From contig JBEKEK010000006.1 of the NCBI GenBank assembly GCA_050013875.1, forward strand, positions 1 to 64,000: a stretch of DNA of 64,000 bases. The letters run 5' to 3'. This document shows, piece by piece, positions 24,209 to 32,677 of this stretch (the stretch's first letter is position 1; every line of letters starts with the position of its first letter). Below the pieces are notes generated by a model. It ran no database searches, was not told the DNA's origin, and worked only from the letters and a program-made list of their open reading frames with translations. Position numbers and translations under genes: made by a program. The stretch comes from Trebonia sp050013875. GTDB taxonomy: Bacteria > Actinomycetota > Actinomycetes > Streptosporangiales > Streptosporangiaceae.

Positions 24209-24530
24209 TTACGCCTCGGGAATCTGCCTGCCGAAACTGGCAAGCGTGATGGCGTCGGGCTCGGGGCCACCGCGCTGACTCGTGTCGAGCGCGTCGATCG
24301 AGGCCAGCTCGCCGGGCGTGAGCTCGAAGTCGAAGACGTCGATGTTCTCGGCGATGCGCTGCGGCTTGGTCGACTTCGGGATGACAGAGCGGCCTTCCTG
24401 CAGGTGCCAGCGCAGCATGACCTGCGCCGGGCTCTTGGAATGGGCGTTGGCGATGCCGAGAATGACCGGGTCCTCGAGAGTGCTAGTGTGCTTGCTGTCG
24501 CGGTAGAACGTGATGCCCCCAATCGGCGGG
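24209..24530 (-). pseudogene. Aldo/keto reductase C-terminal remnant
   Basis: The minus strand reads PIGGITFYRDSK, then AHSKSPAQVMLRWHLQEG, VIPKSTKPQRIAENIDVFDF and LTPGELASIDALD: the last third of an aldo/keto reductase (family about 280 residues), ending at a TAA at 24209. The N-terminal barrel with the catalytic Asp, Tyr, Lys and His is absent; homology begins right beside the end of the LLM gene at 24549. Confidence 0.78.
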
Positions 24531-24548
24531 GCGGCTGCTCGACAATCC

Positions 24549-25454
24549 TCATCTCGCGCCGCTCGCGACTTCCTTGCCGAAGCGCTCGAGGAAAGCGGCG
24601 CAGGAGTCTCGCGTGCCCGCCTTCCCTGGCACGATCACCCAGGTCACGCCAGCCGCCGCGAGCGAGGCGATGGCGTCCCGGTGCCTTCCCCAGTCCGGGT
24701 CGCAGTCATGCAGCGACGCCTCGGTATAGGCGGCGGACACGTCAAGCCGCGCGCCGCGCTCTCCCGCGTCCGCGCGTAGCTGCGCGATCGCCGCGGCCAG
24801 CTCCTGGCCGGCTGACATCGCGGCCGTCCGGGCCGTGGCGAATAGCTCCGCCGAGCCGAGCATCGGCATCCAGCCGTTCGCCCGCTGCGCGACCCGCCGC
24901 CGCGTCAGCTTGGAGTTGCCGCCAATCCAGATCGGGATCGGCTGCTGCGGCGGCCGGGGCCGGGCGATCACCTCGCGCGCGCTGAAGTGCTGCCCCGGGT
25001 AGCTGAACGGCTCGCCGCTCCAGTGCTTGGGCAGCACGTCGAGCGCCTCGTCGAACAGTGCGTTGCGCTCGTCGAAGTCGACGCCGAGCGCGTGGAACTC
25101 GGACTTGTTGTACCCGGCGCCCGCGCCGAGGATGAACCGGCCGCCGGACAGGATGTCCACCGACGCCGCCGCCTTGGCCAGCAGCATCGGGTTGCGGTAG
25201 GGCAGCACCGACAGGTAGGTCAGCAGCTTCAGCCGCGAGGTCACCGCGGCGACGTAGCCGAGCGCGACGAACGGATCGAGCGTCTGGTGGCCGCCCGTCT
25301 CCAGCCAGCGCAGCCCGGGCGCCGGGTGCTCGGTGAACGCGAACCCGTCCCACCCGGCGTCCTCGGCGACCCGGGCCAGCTCGCCGACCGGCCCGGAGTC
25401 GAGCATGTCCCCCTCGAGCCCGGTCAGGTCGGGGTACTGGTACATGAACCGCAA
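24549..25454 (-). CDS. LLM-class F420-type oxidoreductase
   Basis: A 301-residue luciferase-like TIM-barrel protein. Seen: FAFTEHPAPG near residue 35, LTYLSVLPYRNPMLLAKAAASV, LSGGRFILGAGAGYNKSEF, and PIPIWIGGNSKLTRRRVAQRANGW. These fit F420-dependent (or FMN-dependent) dehydrogenases/monooxygenases. Start is TTG at 25454 because AGGAGG lies 6 bases upstream and the protein then begins MRFMYQYP as in relatives. Last intact gene of the minus-strand unit 28702-24549. Substrate unknown; context is acyl-CoA catabolism. Confidence 0.88.
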   Translation of the reverse strand: MRFMYQYPDLTGLEGDMLDSGPVGELARVAEDAGWDGFAFTEHPAPGLRWLETGGHQTLDPFVALGYVAAVTSRLKLLTYLSVLPYRNPMLLAKAAASVDILSGGRFILGAGAGYNKSEFHALGVDFDERNALFDEALDVLPKHWSGEPFSYPGQHFSAREVIARPRPPQQPIPIWIGGNSKLTRRRVAQRANGWMPMLGSAELFATARTAAMSAGQELAAAIAQLRADAGERGARLDVSAAYTEASLHDCDPDWGRHRDAIASLAAAGVTWVIVPGKAGTRDSCAAFLERFGKEVASGAR

Positions 25455-25555
25455 CGCGGCCCTCCTTCGGCTCAAGAGAAACAAAAGCCCGCTGCCTCGA
25501 ACGGTCCCGTGCTTCGCGTGGTCCTGATGGGTGAAACCACGGTCCGTTCCATCCG

Positions 25556-26854
25556 TCAGATTTCGAATTTCCGGCCCAGCAGCTCGGCGGCCGCCTCAGC
25601 CCGCCGCGCGGGGATGTACTCGCTCGGCCACAGCCCGTCGGCCGGCTTGTAGCCGCGCAGCACCTGCTTGGCGACGGTCGTCTGGTGAACCTCGGTCGGG
25701 CCGTCGGCGAGGGCGAGCATCAGGCCGCTGGCAAGCATCCGGGTGAGCGGCAGGTCGTAGGTGGTGCCGAGCGCGCCGTGGATCTGGATCGCACGCTTGG
25801 CGACGGCCTCCATCACCCGCGGGGTGAGCACCTTGATCGCGGCGATGTCCTTCCTGGCCCGGTTGTAGTCCTGGTAGGCGTCGATCTGCCACGCGGTGTG
25901 CAGCACCAGCAGCCGGAACTGGGCGATCTCGATGTAGGAGTCGGCGATCATGTTCTGCACGGCCTGCTTGTCCGCGAGTGTGCTGCCCTTGGTCACCCGT
26001 GACAGCGCCCGCTCGGCCATCATGTCCAGGCAGCGCTGGGCGTTGCCGACGGTGCGCATGGCGTGGTGCACCCGGCCGCCGCCGAGACGGACCTGGGCGA
26101 CGCCGAACGCGTTGCCCTCCGCGCCGAGCATGGCGTCGGCCGGGACGCGGACGTGGTCGTATTCGATGAGCGCCTCGGTGCCCGCGTCCTCCGGCTCGCC
26201 GAAGTGCGCGAGGTTCCGCAGGATGTTGATGCCGGGTGTCTGCGCCGGGACGAGGAACATCGACATCCGCTTGAGCACCGGGGCATCCGGGTTCGTCACC
26301 GCCATGACGATGAAGAAGCTGGCGAACCGGGCGTTGGAGGAGAAGAACTTCTGCCCGCTGATCACCCAGTCGTCGCCGTCGCGGGTGGCCGCGGTCTCGA
26401 AGACGCCCGGGTCGGCGCCGCCCTGCGGCTCGGTCATGGAGAAGCAGGAGACGATGTCGCCCGACAGCAGCGGTTCCAGGTACCTGGACTTCTGCTCTTC
26501 GGTGCCGAAGTGGGCCAGGATCTCCGCGTTGCCGGTGTCCGGTGCCTGGGTGCCGAAGATGCGCGGGCCCCAGACCGACTTGCCGAGGATCTCGTTCAGC
26601 ATCGCCAGCTTGAGCTGGCCGTAGCCCTGGCCGCCGAGCTCGGGGCCGAGGTGGCAGGCCCACAGGCCGTGCCCGCGCACCTCGTCCTTGAGCGGCTGTA
26701 TAACGTTTCGCTGCTCATCGGTGAGGTCTTTGGTGGGCTTGTAGTTGTCGTGCGGCCAGAGCGCGTCGACCTTGTAGACCTTGTCTTCGACGAAGGCGTT
26801 GGCCCAGTCGAGCTTGGTCTGGAACTCCGGCTCGGTGGTGAAATCCCAGGCCAT
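25556..26854 (-). CDS. Acyl-CoA dehydrogenase (ACAD10/11-like)
   Basis: A 432-residue FAD flavoprotein that would form the alpha,beta double bond of an acyl-CoA. Seen: SCFSMTEPQGGADP substrate/FAD loop near residue 140, VISGQKFFSSNARFASFF, RTVGNAQRCLDMMAERALSR, and HGALGTTYDLPLTRM. The C-terminal ALADGPTEVHQTTVAKQVL carries Asp-Gly where classic ACADs have Glu-Gly; this variant is usual in the ACAD10/11 subgroup. The phosphotransferase-like gene two positions upstream is the partner domain found fused in animal ACAD10/11. Confidence 0.93.
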   Translation of the reverse strand: MAWDFTTEPEFQTKLDWANAFVEDKVYKVDALWPHDNYKPTKDLTDEQRNVIQPLKDEVRGHGLWACHLGPELGGQGYGQLKLAMLNEILGKSVWGPRIFGTQAPDTGNAEILAHFGTEEQKSRYLEPLLSGDIVSCFSMTEPQGGADPGVFETAATRDGDDWVISGQKFFSSNARFASFFIVMAVTNPDAPVLKRMSMFLVPAQTPGINILRNLAHFGEPEDAGTEALIEYDHVRVPADAMLGAEGNAFGVAQVRLGGGRVHHAMRTVGNAQRCLDMMAERALSRVTKGSTLADKQAVQNMIADSYIEIAQFRLLVLHTAWQIDAYQDYNRARKDIAAIKVLTPRVMEAVAKRAIQIHGALGTTYDLPLTRMLASGLMLALADGPTEVHQTTVAKQVLRGYKPADGLWPSEYIPARRAEAAAELLGRKFEI

Positions 26855-26856
26855 TG

Positions 26857-27621
26857 CTAGAACATCCCTCCGTCGACGCGGATGATGGTGCCGCTGGTGT
26901 AGCTGGACGCGTCCGAGGCGAGGAACAGCGCCGCGCCGATGATCTCGGGGGGCTGGCCGACACGCCGCAGCGCCGTGCGGTGCTTGCGGTCTTCGGTCAC
27001 GGCGTCGAGGTCCCAGGCCTTGGAGACGTCGGTCTGGAAGGTGCCGGGCATCAGCGTGTTCACCCGGACGTGCGGGCCGAGGCCCTCGGCGAGGCCCTCG
27101 CTCATCGCGTTGAGCGCGGCCTTCGCGCCGGCGTAGGGGATGATCTTGCTTGTCGGCCTGATCGACCCGGACGAGCTGACGTTGATGATCGAGCCACGGC
27201 CGGCCGCGTGCATCCGCTCGCCGATCAGCGCCGCGAGACGGAACGGGCCCTTGAAGTTGAGGTTGATCACGGCGTCGAAGAGCTTCTCAGTCACGTCGGT
27301 CAGCCTGTCGTAGACGGGCGTCATGCCCGCGTTGTTGAACAGCACGTCGACCCGGCCGAACCGCTGGTAGACGGCATCGACGAACGGCTCGAGCTCATCC
27401 CAGCGGCCGACGTGCACGCCGTAGGCCATCGCGTCGCGGCCGGTCTCTTTGGTGATGTCGTGCGCGACCTGCACGCAGTTCTCCCGCTTCCTGCTGGCGA
27501 TCACCACGTCGGCGCCCTGCCGGGCGACGGCGCACGCGATCTCCTGGCCGAGGCCGCGGCTGCCGCCGGTGACGACCACGACCTTGCCGGTCAGGTCGAA
27601 GACCTCATCCGCGTAACCCAT
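26857..27621 (-). CDS. Short-chain dehydrogenase/reductase
   Basis: A 254-residue classical SDR. Seen: VVVTGGSRGLGQEIA cofactor loop, LFNNAGMTP, INVSSSGSIRP with catalytic Ser, YAGAKAALN with the YxxxK motif, and VNTLMPGTFQTDV. Probably oxidises a hydroxyacyl or alcohol intermediate with NAD(P). The ATG at 27621 is preferred; the upstream in-frame codons overlap the preceding gene and are Arg-rich. Overlaps the end of the phosphotransferase gene by 17 bases and is 2 bases from the ACAD gene. Confidence 0.93.
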   Translation of the reverse strand: MGYADEVFDLTGKVVVVTGGSRGLGQEIACAVARQGADVVIASRKRENCVQVAHDITKETGRDAMAYGVHVGRWDELEPFVDAVYQRFGRVDVLFNNAGMTPVYDRLTDVTEKLFDAVINLNFKGPFRLAALIGERMHAAGRGSIINVSSSGSIRPTSKIIPYAGAKAALNAMSEGLAEGLGPHVRVNTLMPGTFQTDVSKAWDLDAVTEDRKHRTALRRVGQPPEIIGAALFLASDASSYTSGTIIRVDGGMF

Positions 27622-28702
27622 TCCGCACGCCTTCCTCACGCCTTCCGCACGCCGCCTTCGCCGCATGTGCCGTCCGGGACAGTTCGGCCGCCTTGCGGAT
27701 CAGCTCCAGGACCAGGGGGCCGAACGCCGCCACCTTGGGGTCTACCGTGCCGCCGGACTGGAGCTTCGCGTAGCTCATCTCCAGGACGATCCCGAGCTTC
27801 CAGCGGGCCAGGATCACGTAGTAGTCGATGTCCTCGGTGGACCGGCCGGAGATCTCCTCGTAGTGCTTGAGCAGTTCGTCCCTGCTTGGCATCCCGTCTA
27901 GATTCACATAGCGGGTCATGTCGTCGCCCTCGGGCGGCCAGGAGATCAGCACCCAGCCGAGGTCGAGCAGCGGGTCGCCGATCGTGGTCATCTCCCAGTC
28001 GATCACCGCGGCCAGCCGGGCGGGGGCGCCGTGGGCGTACATGACGTTGGCGAACTGGTAGTCGCCGTGCATGATGCCGGGTGACCAGTGGTGCGGCCGG
28101 TGGGCGCGCAGCCAGTCGCCGGCCTGCTCCAGGCCGGGCAGGTCGCGGAACTGGTACTTGCCGAGGAAGCTCAGCCAGCGGTCGACCTGGCGCTCGTGGA
28201 AGTTCTCGGGGCGGCCGAACCCGGTCAGGCCGCGCTGCTCCCAGTCGACCTTGGACAGCAGCGCCGCGCCGCGGACCAGTTCGAAGGCGAGCCCCCGGCG
28301 CTGCTCGAGGTCGGACTCGAACGGCTCCGGCCACTGGCCATGGCCCATCGGCGACCAGCCGTCCACCGGCTGCATCAGGTAAAACGGCGCGCCGAGGACG
28401 CCGGGGTCGTCGGCACCCGCCACGAACTCGGCGTGCGGGAGGTCCGCGCCCCTGAGCGCGCGCAGCAGGCGCGACTCGCGGCGCAGGCCGTCGAAGCGCG
28501 CCTCCCCCGCGGTGACGGGCGGGATGCGGAGCACGGCCCTGATGCCGTCGCGCTCGACCAGGAACAGCTCATTCTGCGACCCGCCGGACAGCCTGGTCAG
28601 GACGGGCACGCCAGCGCCTGGCAGCTTTTCCGTGTCCATCCAGCGGCCGAGGGCCGTGGTGTCGATGGTGAAGGCGTCAGGCGCCGATCGCGTGTCAGTC
28701 AT
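27605..28702 (-). CDS. Aminoglycoside-phosphotransferase-like (ACAD10/11 N-domain type) kinase
   Basis: A 365-residue protein-kinase-fold phosphotransferase. Seen: LTRLSGGSQNELFLV glycine-rich strand, GIMHGDYQFANVM catalytic loop (HGDxxxxN), VIDWEMTTIGDPLLDLG metal-binding DxE/D block. Bacterial relatives sit beside acyl-CoA dehydrogenases. Family knowledge: the ACAD10/11 kinase domain phosphorylates 4-hydroxyacyl-CoA so it can be dehydrated. This suits a role in hydroxy-acid breakdown here. First gene of the minus-strand unit. Confidence 0.9.
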   Translation of the reverse strand: MTDTRSAPDAFTIDTTALGRWMDTEKLPGAGVPVLTRLSGGSQNELFLVERDGIRAVLRIPPVTAGEARFDGLRRESRLLRALRGADLPHAEFVAGADDPGVLGAPFYLMQPVDGWSPMGHGQWPEPFESDLEQRRGLAFELVRGAALLSKVDWEQRGLTGFGRPENFHERQVDRWLSFLGKYQFRDLPGLEQAGDWLRAHRPHHWSPGIMHGDYQFANVMYAHGAPARLAAVIDWEMTTIGDPLLDLGWVLISWPPEGDDMTRYVNLDGMPSRDELLKHYEEISGRSTEDIDYYVILARWKLGIVLEMSYAKLQSGGTVDPKVAAFGPLVLELIRKAAELSRTAHAAKAACGRREEGVRNGLRG

Positions 28703-28727
28703 TGCGCTCCCTCAGCCATCGGATCTC

Positions 28728-28742
28728 ATCACGATTCGTGAT
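28728..28742. promoter_or_regulatory. Perfect 15-base dyad between divergent operons
   Basis: ATCACGA (28728-28734), central T, TCGTGAT (28736-28742). It lies 26 bases upstream of the phosphotransferase start and upstream of the divergent hydratase operon. Length and symmetry suit a TetR or GntR-type site. A possible plus-strand promoter TTGACC (28774-28779), 17 bases, TTCAAT (28797-28802) is nearby. Confidence 0.5.
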
Positions 28743-28900
28743 CGAAGTGTCAGAATCGGCACGTACCCCATGCTTGACCAAGACGATCGTCACGTATTCA
28801 ATGGTGACACAATCGTCAGAAGTTGGGTAGCCCGGGGTCGCGCGGCGTTCCTCAAGGGCCGCACTGAAGAGAACCGGAGCCGGCCGGGGAAAGGGAGCTC

Positions 28901-29665
28901 ATGGGCGACGCAGTGACCGTCGAGTATGGCGACGGCGTCATCGAGATCACGATCAATCGTCCCGAGGCGAGAAACGCCCTCAACGGCGCCGTGCGCACGG
29001 GGGTCACCGAGGCGCTGGCCGAGCTTGACGGCCGCGACGACCTCGCCATCGCCATCCTCACCGGCGCCGGCGGCACCTTCAGCGCGGGCATGGACCTCAA
29101 GGCGTTCCTGGCCGGCGAGATGTCCGGCGAGCCCGGCCGCGGGATGGCCGGGCTCACCCCGGCGCAGCCGCGCAAGCCGGTCATCGCCGCGATCGAGGGG
29201 TACGCGCTGGCGGGCGGCTGCGAGCTCGCGCTCGCGTGTGACCTGCGGGTAGCGGCGGAGAACGCCACGTTCGGCATCCCCGAGGTGAAGCGCGGGCTGG
29301 TGGCGGGCGGCGGCGGGCTACTGCGGCTGCCGCGGCTGATACCGCCCGCGATCGCGATGGAGCTCGCGCTCACCGGTGACTTTTTCTCGGCCGCCGACGC
29401 GCACCGTTACGGCCTGGTCAACTCGCTGACCGCACCGGGGCAGGCGCTGGCGGGCGGGCGGGCGCTCGCCGCTCGCATCACCGCGAACGGGCCGCTCGCG
29501 GTGGCGGCCACCAAGGAGATCATCACCAAGGCCGCGGACTGGTCCCTCGACGAGGGCCTGGACGCGCAGCAGCCGATCCTCGCGCCGGTCTTCGCCTCCG
29601 ATGACGCGCGCGAGGGAGCGCGGGCGTTCGCGGAGAAGCGCGCGCCGCAGTGGAAAGGCCGCTGA
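28901..29665 (+). CDS. Enoyl-CoA hydratase/isomerase (crotonase) family protein
   Basis: A 254-residue crotonase-fold enzyme. Seen: INRPEARNALNGAV, LTGAGGTFSAGMDLKAF (oxyanion hole and CoA loop), EGYALAGGCELALACDLRVA, TFGIPEVKRGLVAGGGGL with Glu in the catalytic Glu position, and a C-terminal FAEKRAPQWKG tail. Hydrates or isomerises an unsaturated acyl-CoA. ATG at 28901 with AAAGGGAG upstream. First gene of the plus-strand operon 28901-32287. Confidence 0.92.
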   Translation: MGDAVTVEYGDGVIEITINRPEARNALNGAVRTGVTEALAELDGRDDLAIAILTGAGGTFSAGMDLKAFLAGEMSGEPGRGMAGLTPAQPRKPVIAAIEGYALAGGCELALACDLRVAAENATFGIPEVKRGLVAGGGGLLRLPRLIPPAIAMELALTGDFFSAADAHRYGLVNSLTAPGQALAGGRALAARITANGPLAVAATKEIITKAADWSLDEGLDAQQPILAPVFASDDAREGARAFAEKRAPQWKGR

Positions 29666-29668
29666 GCG

Positions 29669-30373
29669 GTGACCGCACTAGTCCTCATCCACGGCGGCCA
29701 GCATGACAGCAGGTGCTGGCAGCCCACCATCGACGCGATCGCCAGGGACGCGCCGAAAGCCCGCACGCTGGCGGTTAACCTGCCCGGGCGGCAGGGCGTG
29801 CCGGGCGACCTCGACACCCTGACCATCGCCGACTGCGTCGAGGCGGCCGTCGGCCAGATCGAGCGGGCGGGCCTGGCGGACGTCGTCCTGGTCGCGCACT
29901 CGATGGCCGGGCTGACCGTCCCGGGCGTGGCCACCAGGCTCGGGGCAGACCGGGTGCGCCGGATCATCTGCGTGGCCGCCAGCGTCCCGCCCCAGGGCAA
30001 GCGGGTGCTCGACACGTTGCTGCCGCCCATCCGCCTGGCGGTGAACCGGGCCAGCAATGAGCTGCCGTTGTGGATGGCGAAGCGGATGTTCACCAACGGG
30101 ATGACGCCGCAGCAGCGGGCGTTCTCGCTGTCGGTGCTCATCCCGGACGCCTCCGGGCTCGCCTTCGAGACCGTCGACCGGTCGGGCCTGCCCGACCGGA
30201 TCCCGCGCAGTTGGGTGCTGACCCGGCGGGACCGCTCACTGCCGCCACGGCAGCAGCGCCGGTTCATCGAGAACCTGGGGGGCGTGCAGGAGGTCATCGA
30301 ACTGGACACGTGCCACAACGCGATGATCTCCAGGCCCGACGAGCTGGCCGCGATCCTCCTGGCGCGACTGTGA
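29669..30373 (+). CDS. Alpha/beta hydrolase
   Basis: A 234-residue hydrolase from a GTG 3 bases after the preceding stop. Seen: LVLIHGGQHDSRCW oxyanion-hole strand, VVLVAHSMAGLTVPG nucleophile elbow (Ser about 78), and ELDTCHNAMISRPDELA with the catalytic His. Resembles the esterase/hydroxynitrile-lyase-like group. Likely cleaves an ester, lactone or CoA-linked intermediate in the same pathway as its operon partners. Confidence 0.88.
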   Translation: MTALVLIHGGQHDSRCWQPTIDAIARDAPKARTLAVNLPGRQGVPGDLDTLTIADCVEAAVGQIERAGLADVVLVAHSMAGLTVPGVATRLGADRVRRIICVAASVPPQGKRVLDTLLPPIRLAVNRASNELPLWMAKRMFTNGMTPQQRAFSLSVLIPDASGLAFETVDRSGLPDRIPRSWVLTRRDRSLPPRQQRRFIENLGGVQEVIELDTCHNAMISRPDELAAILLARL

Positions 30374-30392
30374 TCGCCGGCCGGAGGCGCGC

Positions 30393-31526
30393 ATGAAGAT
30401 CGACGCGCTCATCCGCGGCGGACCGGATACGGCGCCAGCGGAGGCCGCGACCGCGCAGGCCCGCGGGTACGACGGGCTGCGCTCGTCTGAAGTGCGGCAC
30501 GACCCGTTCCTGCTGCTCGCACGGGCGGTCGGCGGCGCCACCGAGCTCGACTTCGGCACGTCGATCGCGCTGGCGTTCGCACGGTCACCGATGACCGTCG
30601 CCTACAGCGCCTGGGACCTGCAGGCGCTTACCGCGGGGCGGTTCCATCTCGGCCTCGGCTCGCAGGTCAAGGCGCACATCGAGCGGCGGTTCGCGATGCC
30701 GTGGTCACGGCCGGCCGCGCGGATGCGCGAGTACGTGCTGGCGCTGCGCGCGATCTGGCAGTCGTGGCAGGACGGCGGCAAACTCCACTTCGACGGCGAG
30801 TTCTACCGGCACACGCTGATGACGTCCATGTTCAGCCCCGGGCCGCTCGAATCGGGGCCGCCCAGGGTGCTGCTGGCGGCGGTCGGCGACGCGATGACCC
30901 AGGTGGCCGGCGAGGTCGCCGACGGCCTCATCGTGCACAGCTTCACCACCCGCCGCTACCTGCGCGAGGTGACGCTGCCGACGCTGACGCGGGGGCTGGC
31001 CCGCGGCGGCCGGGCACGGGCGGACTTTGAGCTCGTGTACGCGCCGTTCGTCGTGACCGGAGCCGACGAGGGGGCGATGGCGGCCTCGGCGGCGGTCGCG
31101 CGCGAGCGCATCGCGTTCTACGCCGCCACCCCGGCCTACCGTCCGGTGCTCGAGCTGCACGGCCTTGGCGATCTCCAAAGCGAGCTGAACGCCCTCGTCC
31201 AGCGGGGCGAATGGCAGGCGATGAGCCGCCTGATCGACGACGCCGTCCTCGGCGAGTTCGCGGTGGTGGCGCCGCTCGACGAGCTGCCGGCCGCCTACCC
31301 GCGGTGGGTTGGCGGCCTGGCCGACCGGACCAGCTTCACACCGCCGGATACCATGGACGCCGAAGCGGCCAGCGAACTGATCGCCGCGGTCAGGGCGAAT
31401 ACCGCCGAGCTGGCCGCGAGCGCCGGCCAACTGGCCGCGACCGGCATCGACGCGGGCGCAAGGGCCGCGGGCGCCCCAGCCGCCTGGGCCGCCCCAGGCG
31501 GCCAGGGAACGGAGGTCGTCGCGTGA
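30393..31526 (+). CDS. LLM-class F420-type oxidoreductase
   Basis: A 377-residue luciferase-like protein. Seen: RGYDGLRSSEVRHDPFLLLA, LDFGTSIALAFARSPMTVAYSAWD and LTAGRFHLGLGSQVKAHIERR, typical of the mycobacterial-type F420 oxidoreductases that act on hydrophobic substrates. The last 50 residues are Ala-rich and look disordered. ATG at 30393 with GGAGGC upstream. Overlaps the next gene by 4 bases. Confidence 0.9.
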   Translation: MKIDALIRGGPDTAPAEAATAQARGYDGLRSSEVRHDPFLLLARAVGGATELDFGTSIALAFARSPMTVAYSAWDLQALTAGRFHLGLGSQVKAHIERRFAMPWSRPAARMREYVLALRAIWQSWQDGGKLHFDGEFYRHTLMTSMFSPGPLESGPPRVLLAAVGDAMTQVAGEVADGLIVHSFTTRRYLREVTLPTLTRGLARGGRARADFELVYAPFVVTGADEGAMAASAAVARERIAFYAATPAYRPVLELHGLGDLQSELNALVQRGEWQAMSRLIDDAVLGEFAVVAPLDELPAAYPRWVGGLADRTSFTPPDTMDAEAASELIAAVRANTAELAASAGQLAATGIDAGARAAGAPAAWAAPGGQGTEVVA

Positions 31527-32287
31527 CCGGATCCGGACCGCCCGTCGTGATTACCCGGGATGGGGACGTCGCGCTGATCACGCTCGACCGGCCGCAGGTG
31601 CGCAACGCGATCGACGTCGAGATGGCCGCGGCGATCTGCGACGCGGTGACCGGCTGCCAGGACGCCGCGGTCATCGTGATCACCGGAACCGACCCGGCGT
31701 TCTGCGCCGGGCTGAACCTGCGCTCACTCGGCACGGACCAGCTGACGGACCTGCCGCCGTTCAACGCGACCGTCGCCGCCTCGCGGGTGCCGGTGATCGC
31801 GGCGGTGAACGGGCCCGCCGTGACCGGCGGGTTCGAGCTGGCCCTGATGGCCGACTTCATCGTCGCGTCCGAGCGGGCCGCGTTCGCGGACACCCACCTG
31901 CGGGTCGGTGTCTACCCGGGCCCCGTGCTGGTCGACCTGCCCCGCCGGGTCGGCCTCGCCTGGGCCCGTGAGATGTCGCTGACCGGCAACTTCGTCGACG
32001 CGGCGACCGCGCTGCGGATCGGGATCGCGAACCACGTGGTCCCGCACGAGGAACTGCTGCCAACCGCGATGCGGCTGGCGGCCTCGATCGCCGAGTCCGA
32101 CCGCGACATGGTCGCGGCGATGCGCGAGGACTGGGACGCGACCAGCGGCATCCCGGTCCGCGAGGCGCGGCGGGTGCATCTGGAGAACGCCAGGGACGCC
32201 GGGTACGCCGGGCGCGCGACCGCCGACGGCATCGCGGCGCGGCGTGACGCCGTGCTCGGCCGGTCCCGGGCGCAGCGCCAGAGGTAG
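31523..32287 (+). CDS. Enoyl-CoA hydratase/isomerase family protein
   Basis: A 254-residue crotonase-fold enzyme starting at a GTG that overlaps the preceding stop. Seen: LITLDRPQVRNAIDVEM, ITGTDPAFCAGLNLRSL, VNGPAVTGGFELALMADF and FADTHLRVGVYPGPVLVDL. The second catalytic acid position reads Thr/His/Leu-rich rather than the usual Glu-Val/Leu pattern, so it may isomerise or have altered specificity. Ends the operon; followed by a hairpin. Confidence 0.9.
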   Translation: MTGSGPPVVITRDGDVALITLDRPQVRNAIDVEMAAAICDAVTGCQDAAVIVITGTDPAFCAGLNLRSLGTDQLTDLPPFNATVAASRVPVIAAVNGPAVTGGFELALMADFIVASERAAFADTHLRVGVYPGPVLVDLPRRVGLAWAREMSLTGNFVDAATALRIGIANHVVPHEELLPTAMRLAASIAESDRDMVAAMREDWDATSGIPVREARRVHLENARDAGYAGRATADGIAARRDAVLGRSRAQRQR

Positions 32288-32295
32288 CGCCAGCG

Positions 32296-32319
32296 GGCAT
32301 CGGCGGCCGCGCCGATGCC
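32296..32319 (+). terminator. Stem-loop terminator after hydratase operon
   Basis: GGCATCGGCG (32296-32305) pairs with CGCCGATGCC (32310-32319) around GCCG, 8 bases after the stop. Confidence 0.7.
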
Positions 32320-32435
32320 GTGCTCAACCGGCCGGTACGCAGACGCCCCGCGACACCTCGGCCTCGATAGGTATGTGACTCATGTCGATCAATGTCTGAA
32401 CTTAAAATTGAGATATACAGTTCATAGTTATTATT

Positions 32436-32474
32436 GTGTGCAGTTCAGGTCGTATACAGCCCAAAACTGCACAC
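32436..32474. repeat. 10-base inverted repeat in AT-rich spacer
   Basis: GTGTGCAGTT (32436-32445) and AACTGCACAC (32465-32474) are exact inverses with 19 bases between. The surrounding 100 bases are far more AT-rich than the rest of the window. Confidence 0.6.
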
Positions 32475-32516
32475 GATCATGGTTCGAGCCCGGAATCGGG
32501 CGGCAGGCGGCCGGCT

Positions 32517-32625
32517 GGGGCTGTTGGCGGGTGGGGCTGTTGGCGGGTGGGGCTGTTGGCGGGTGGGGCTGTTGGCGGGTGGGGCTGTTGGCGGTGGGGC
32601 TGTTGGCGGTGGGGCTGTTGGGAGT
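32517..32625. repeat. 16-base tandem repeat between convergent genes
   Basis: Four exact copies of GGGGCTGTTGGCGGGT (32517-32580), two 15-base copies lacking one G (32581-32610) and a partial degenerate copy to 32625. Strongly G-rich on the plus strand, with G-runs every 8 bases or so, so a G-quadruplex is possible. Confidence 0.92.
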
Positions 32626-32677
32626 GCGGGGTCAGATGGCTAGCGAATTGACGTCGCGCTAACGGAAGATTGTTCCG

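Larger units (their letters stand above)
32288..32677. other. Convergent intergenic region with repeats
   Basis: These 390 bases separate convergent genes and hold no gene. They contain a terminator hairpin (32296-32319), an AT-rich stretch with a 10-base inverted repeat (32436-32474) and a 16-base tandem repeat (32517-32625). Confidence 0.75.

Noticed and set aside
32315..32662. A 115-codon frame with GGAVGGWGCWRVGLL-type repeats
   Set aside because: The repeat peptide is the 16-base tandem DNA repeat read through in all three plus frames, so not evidence of coding.
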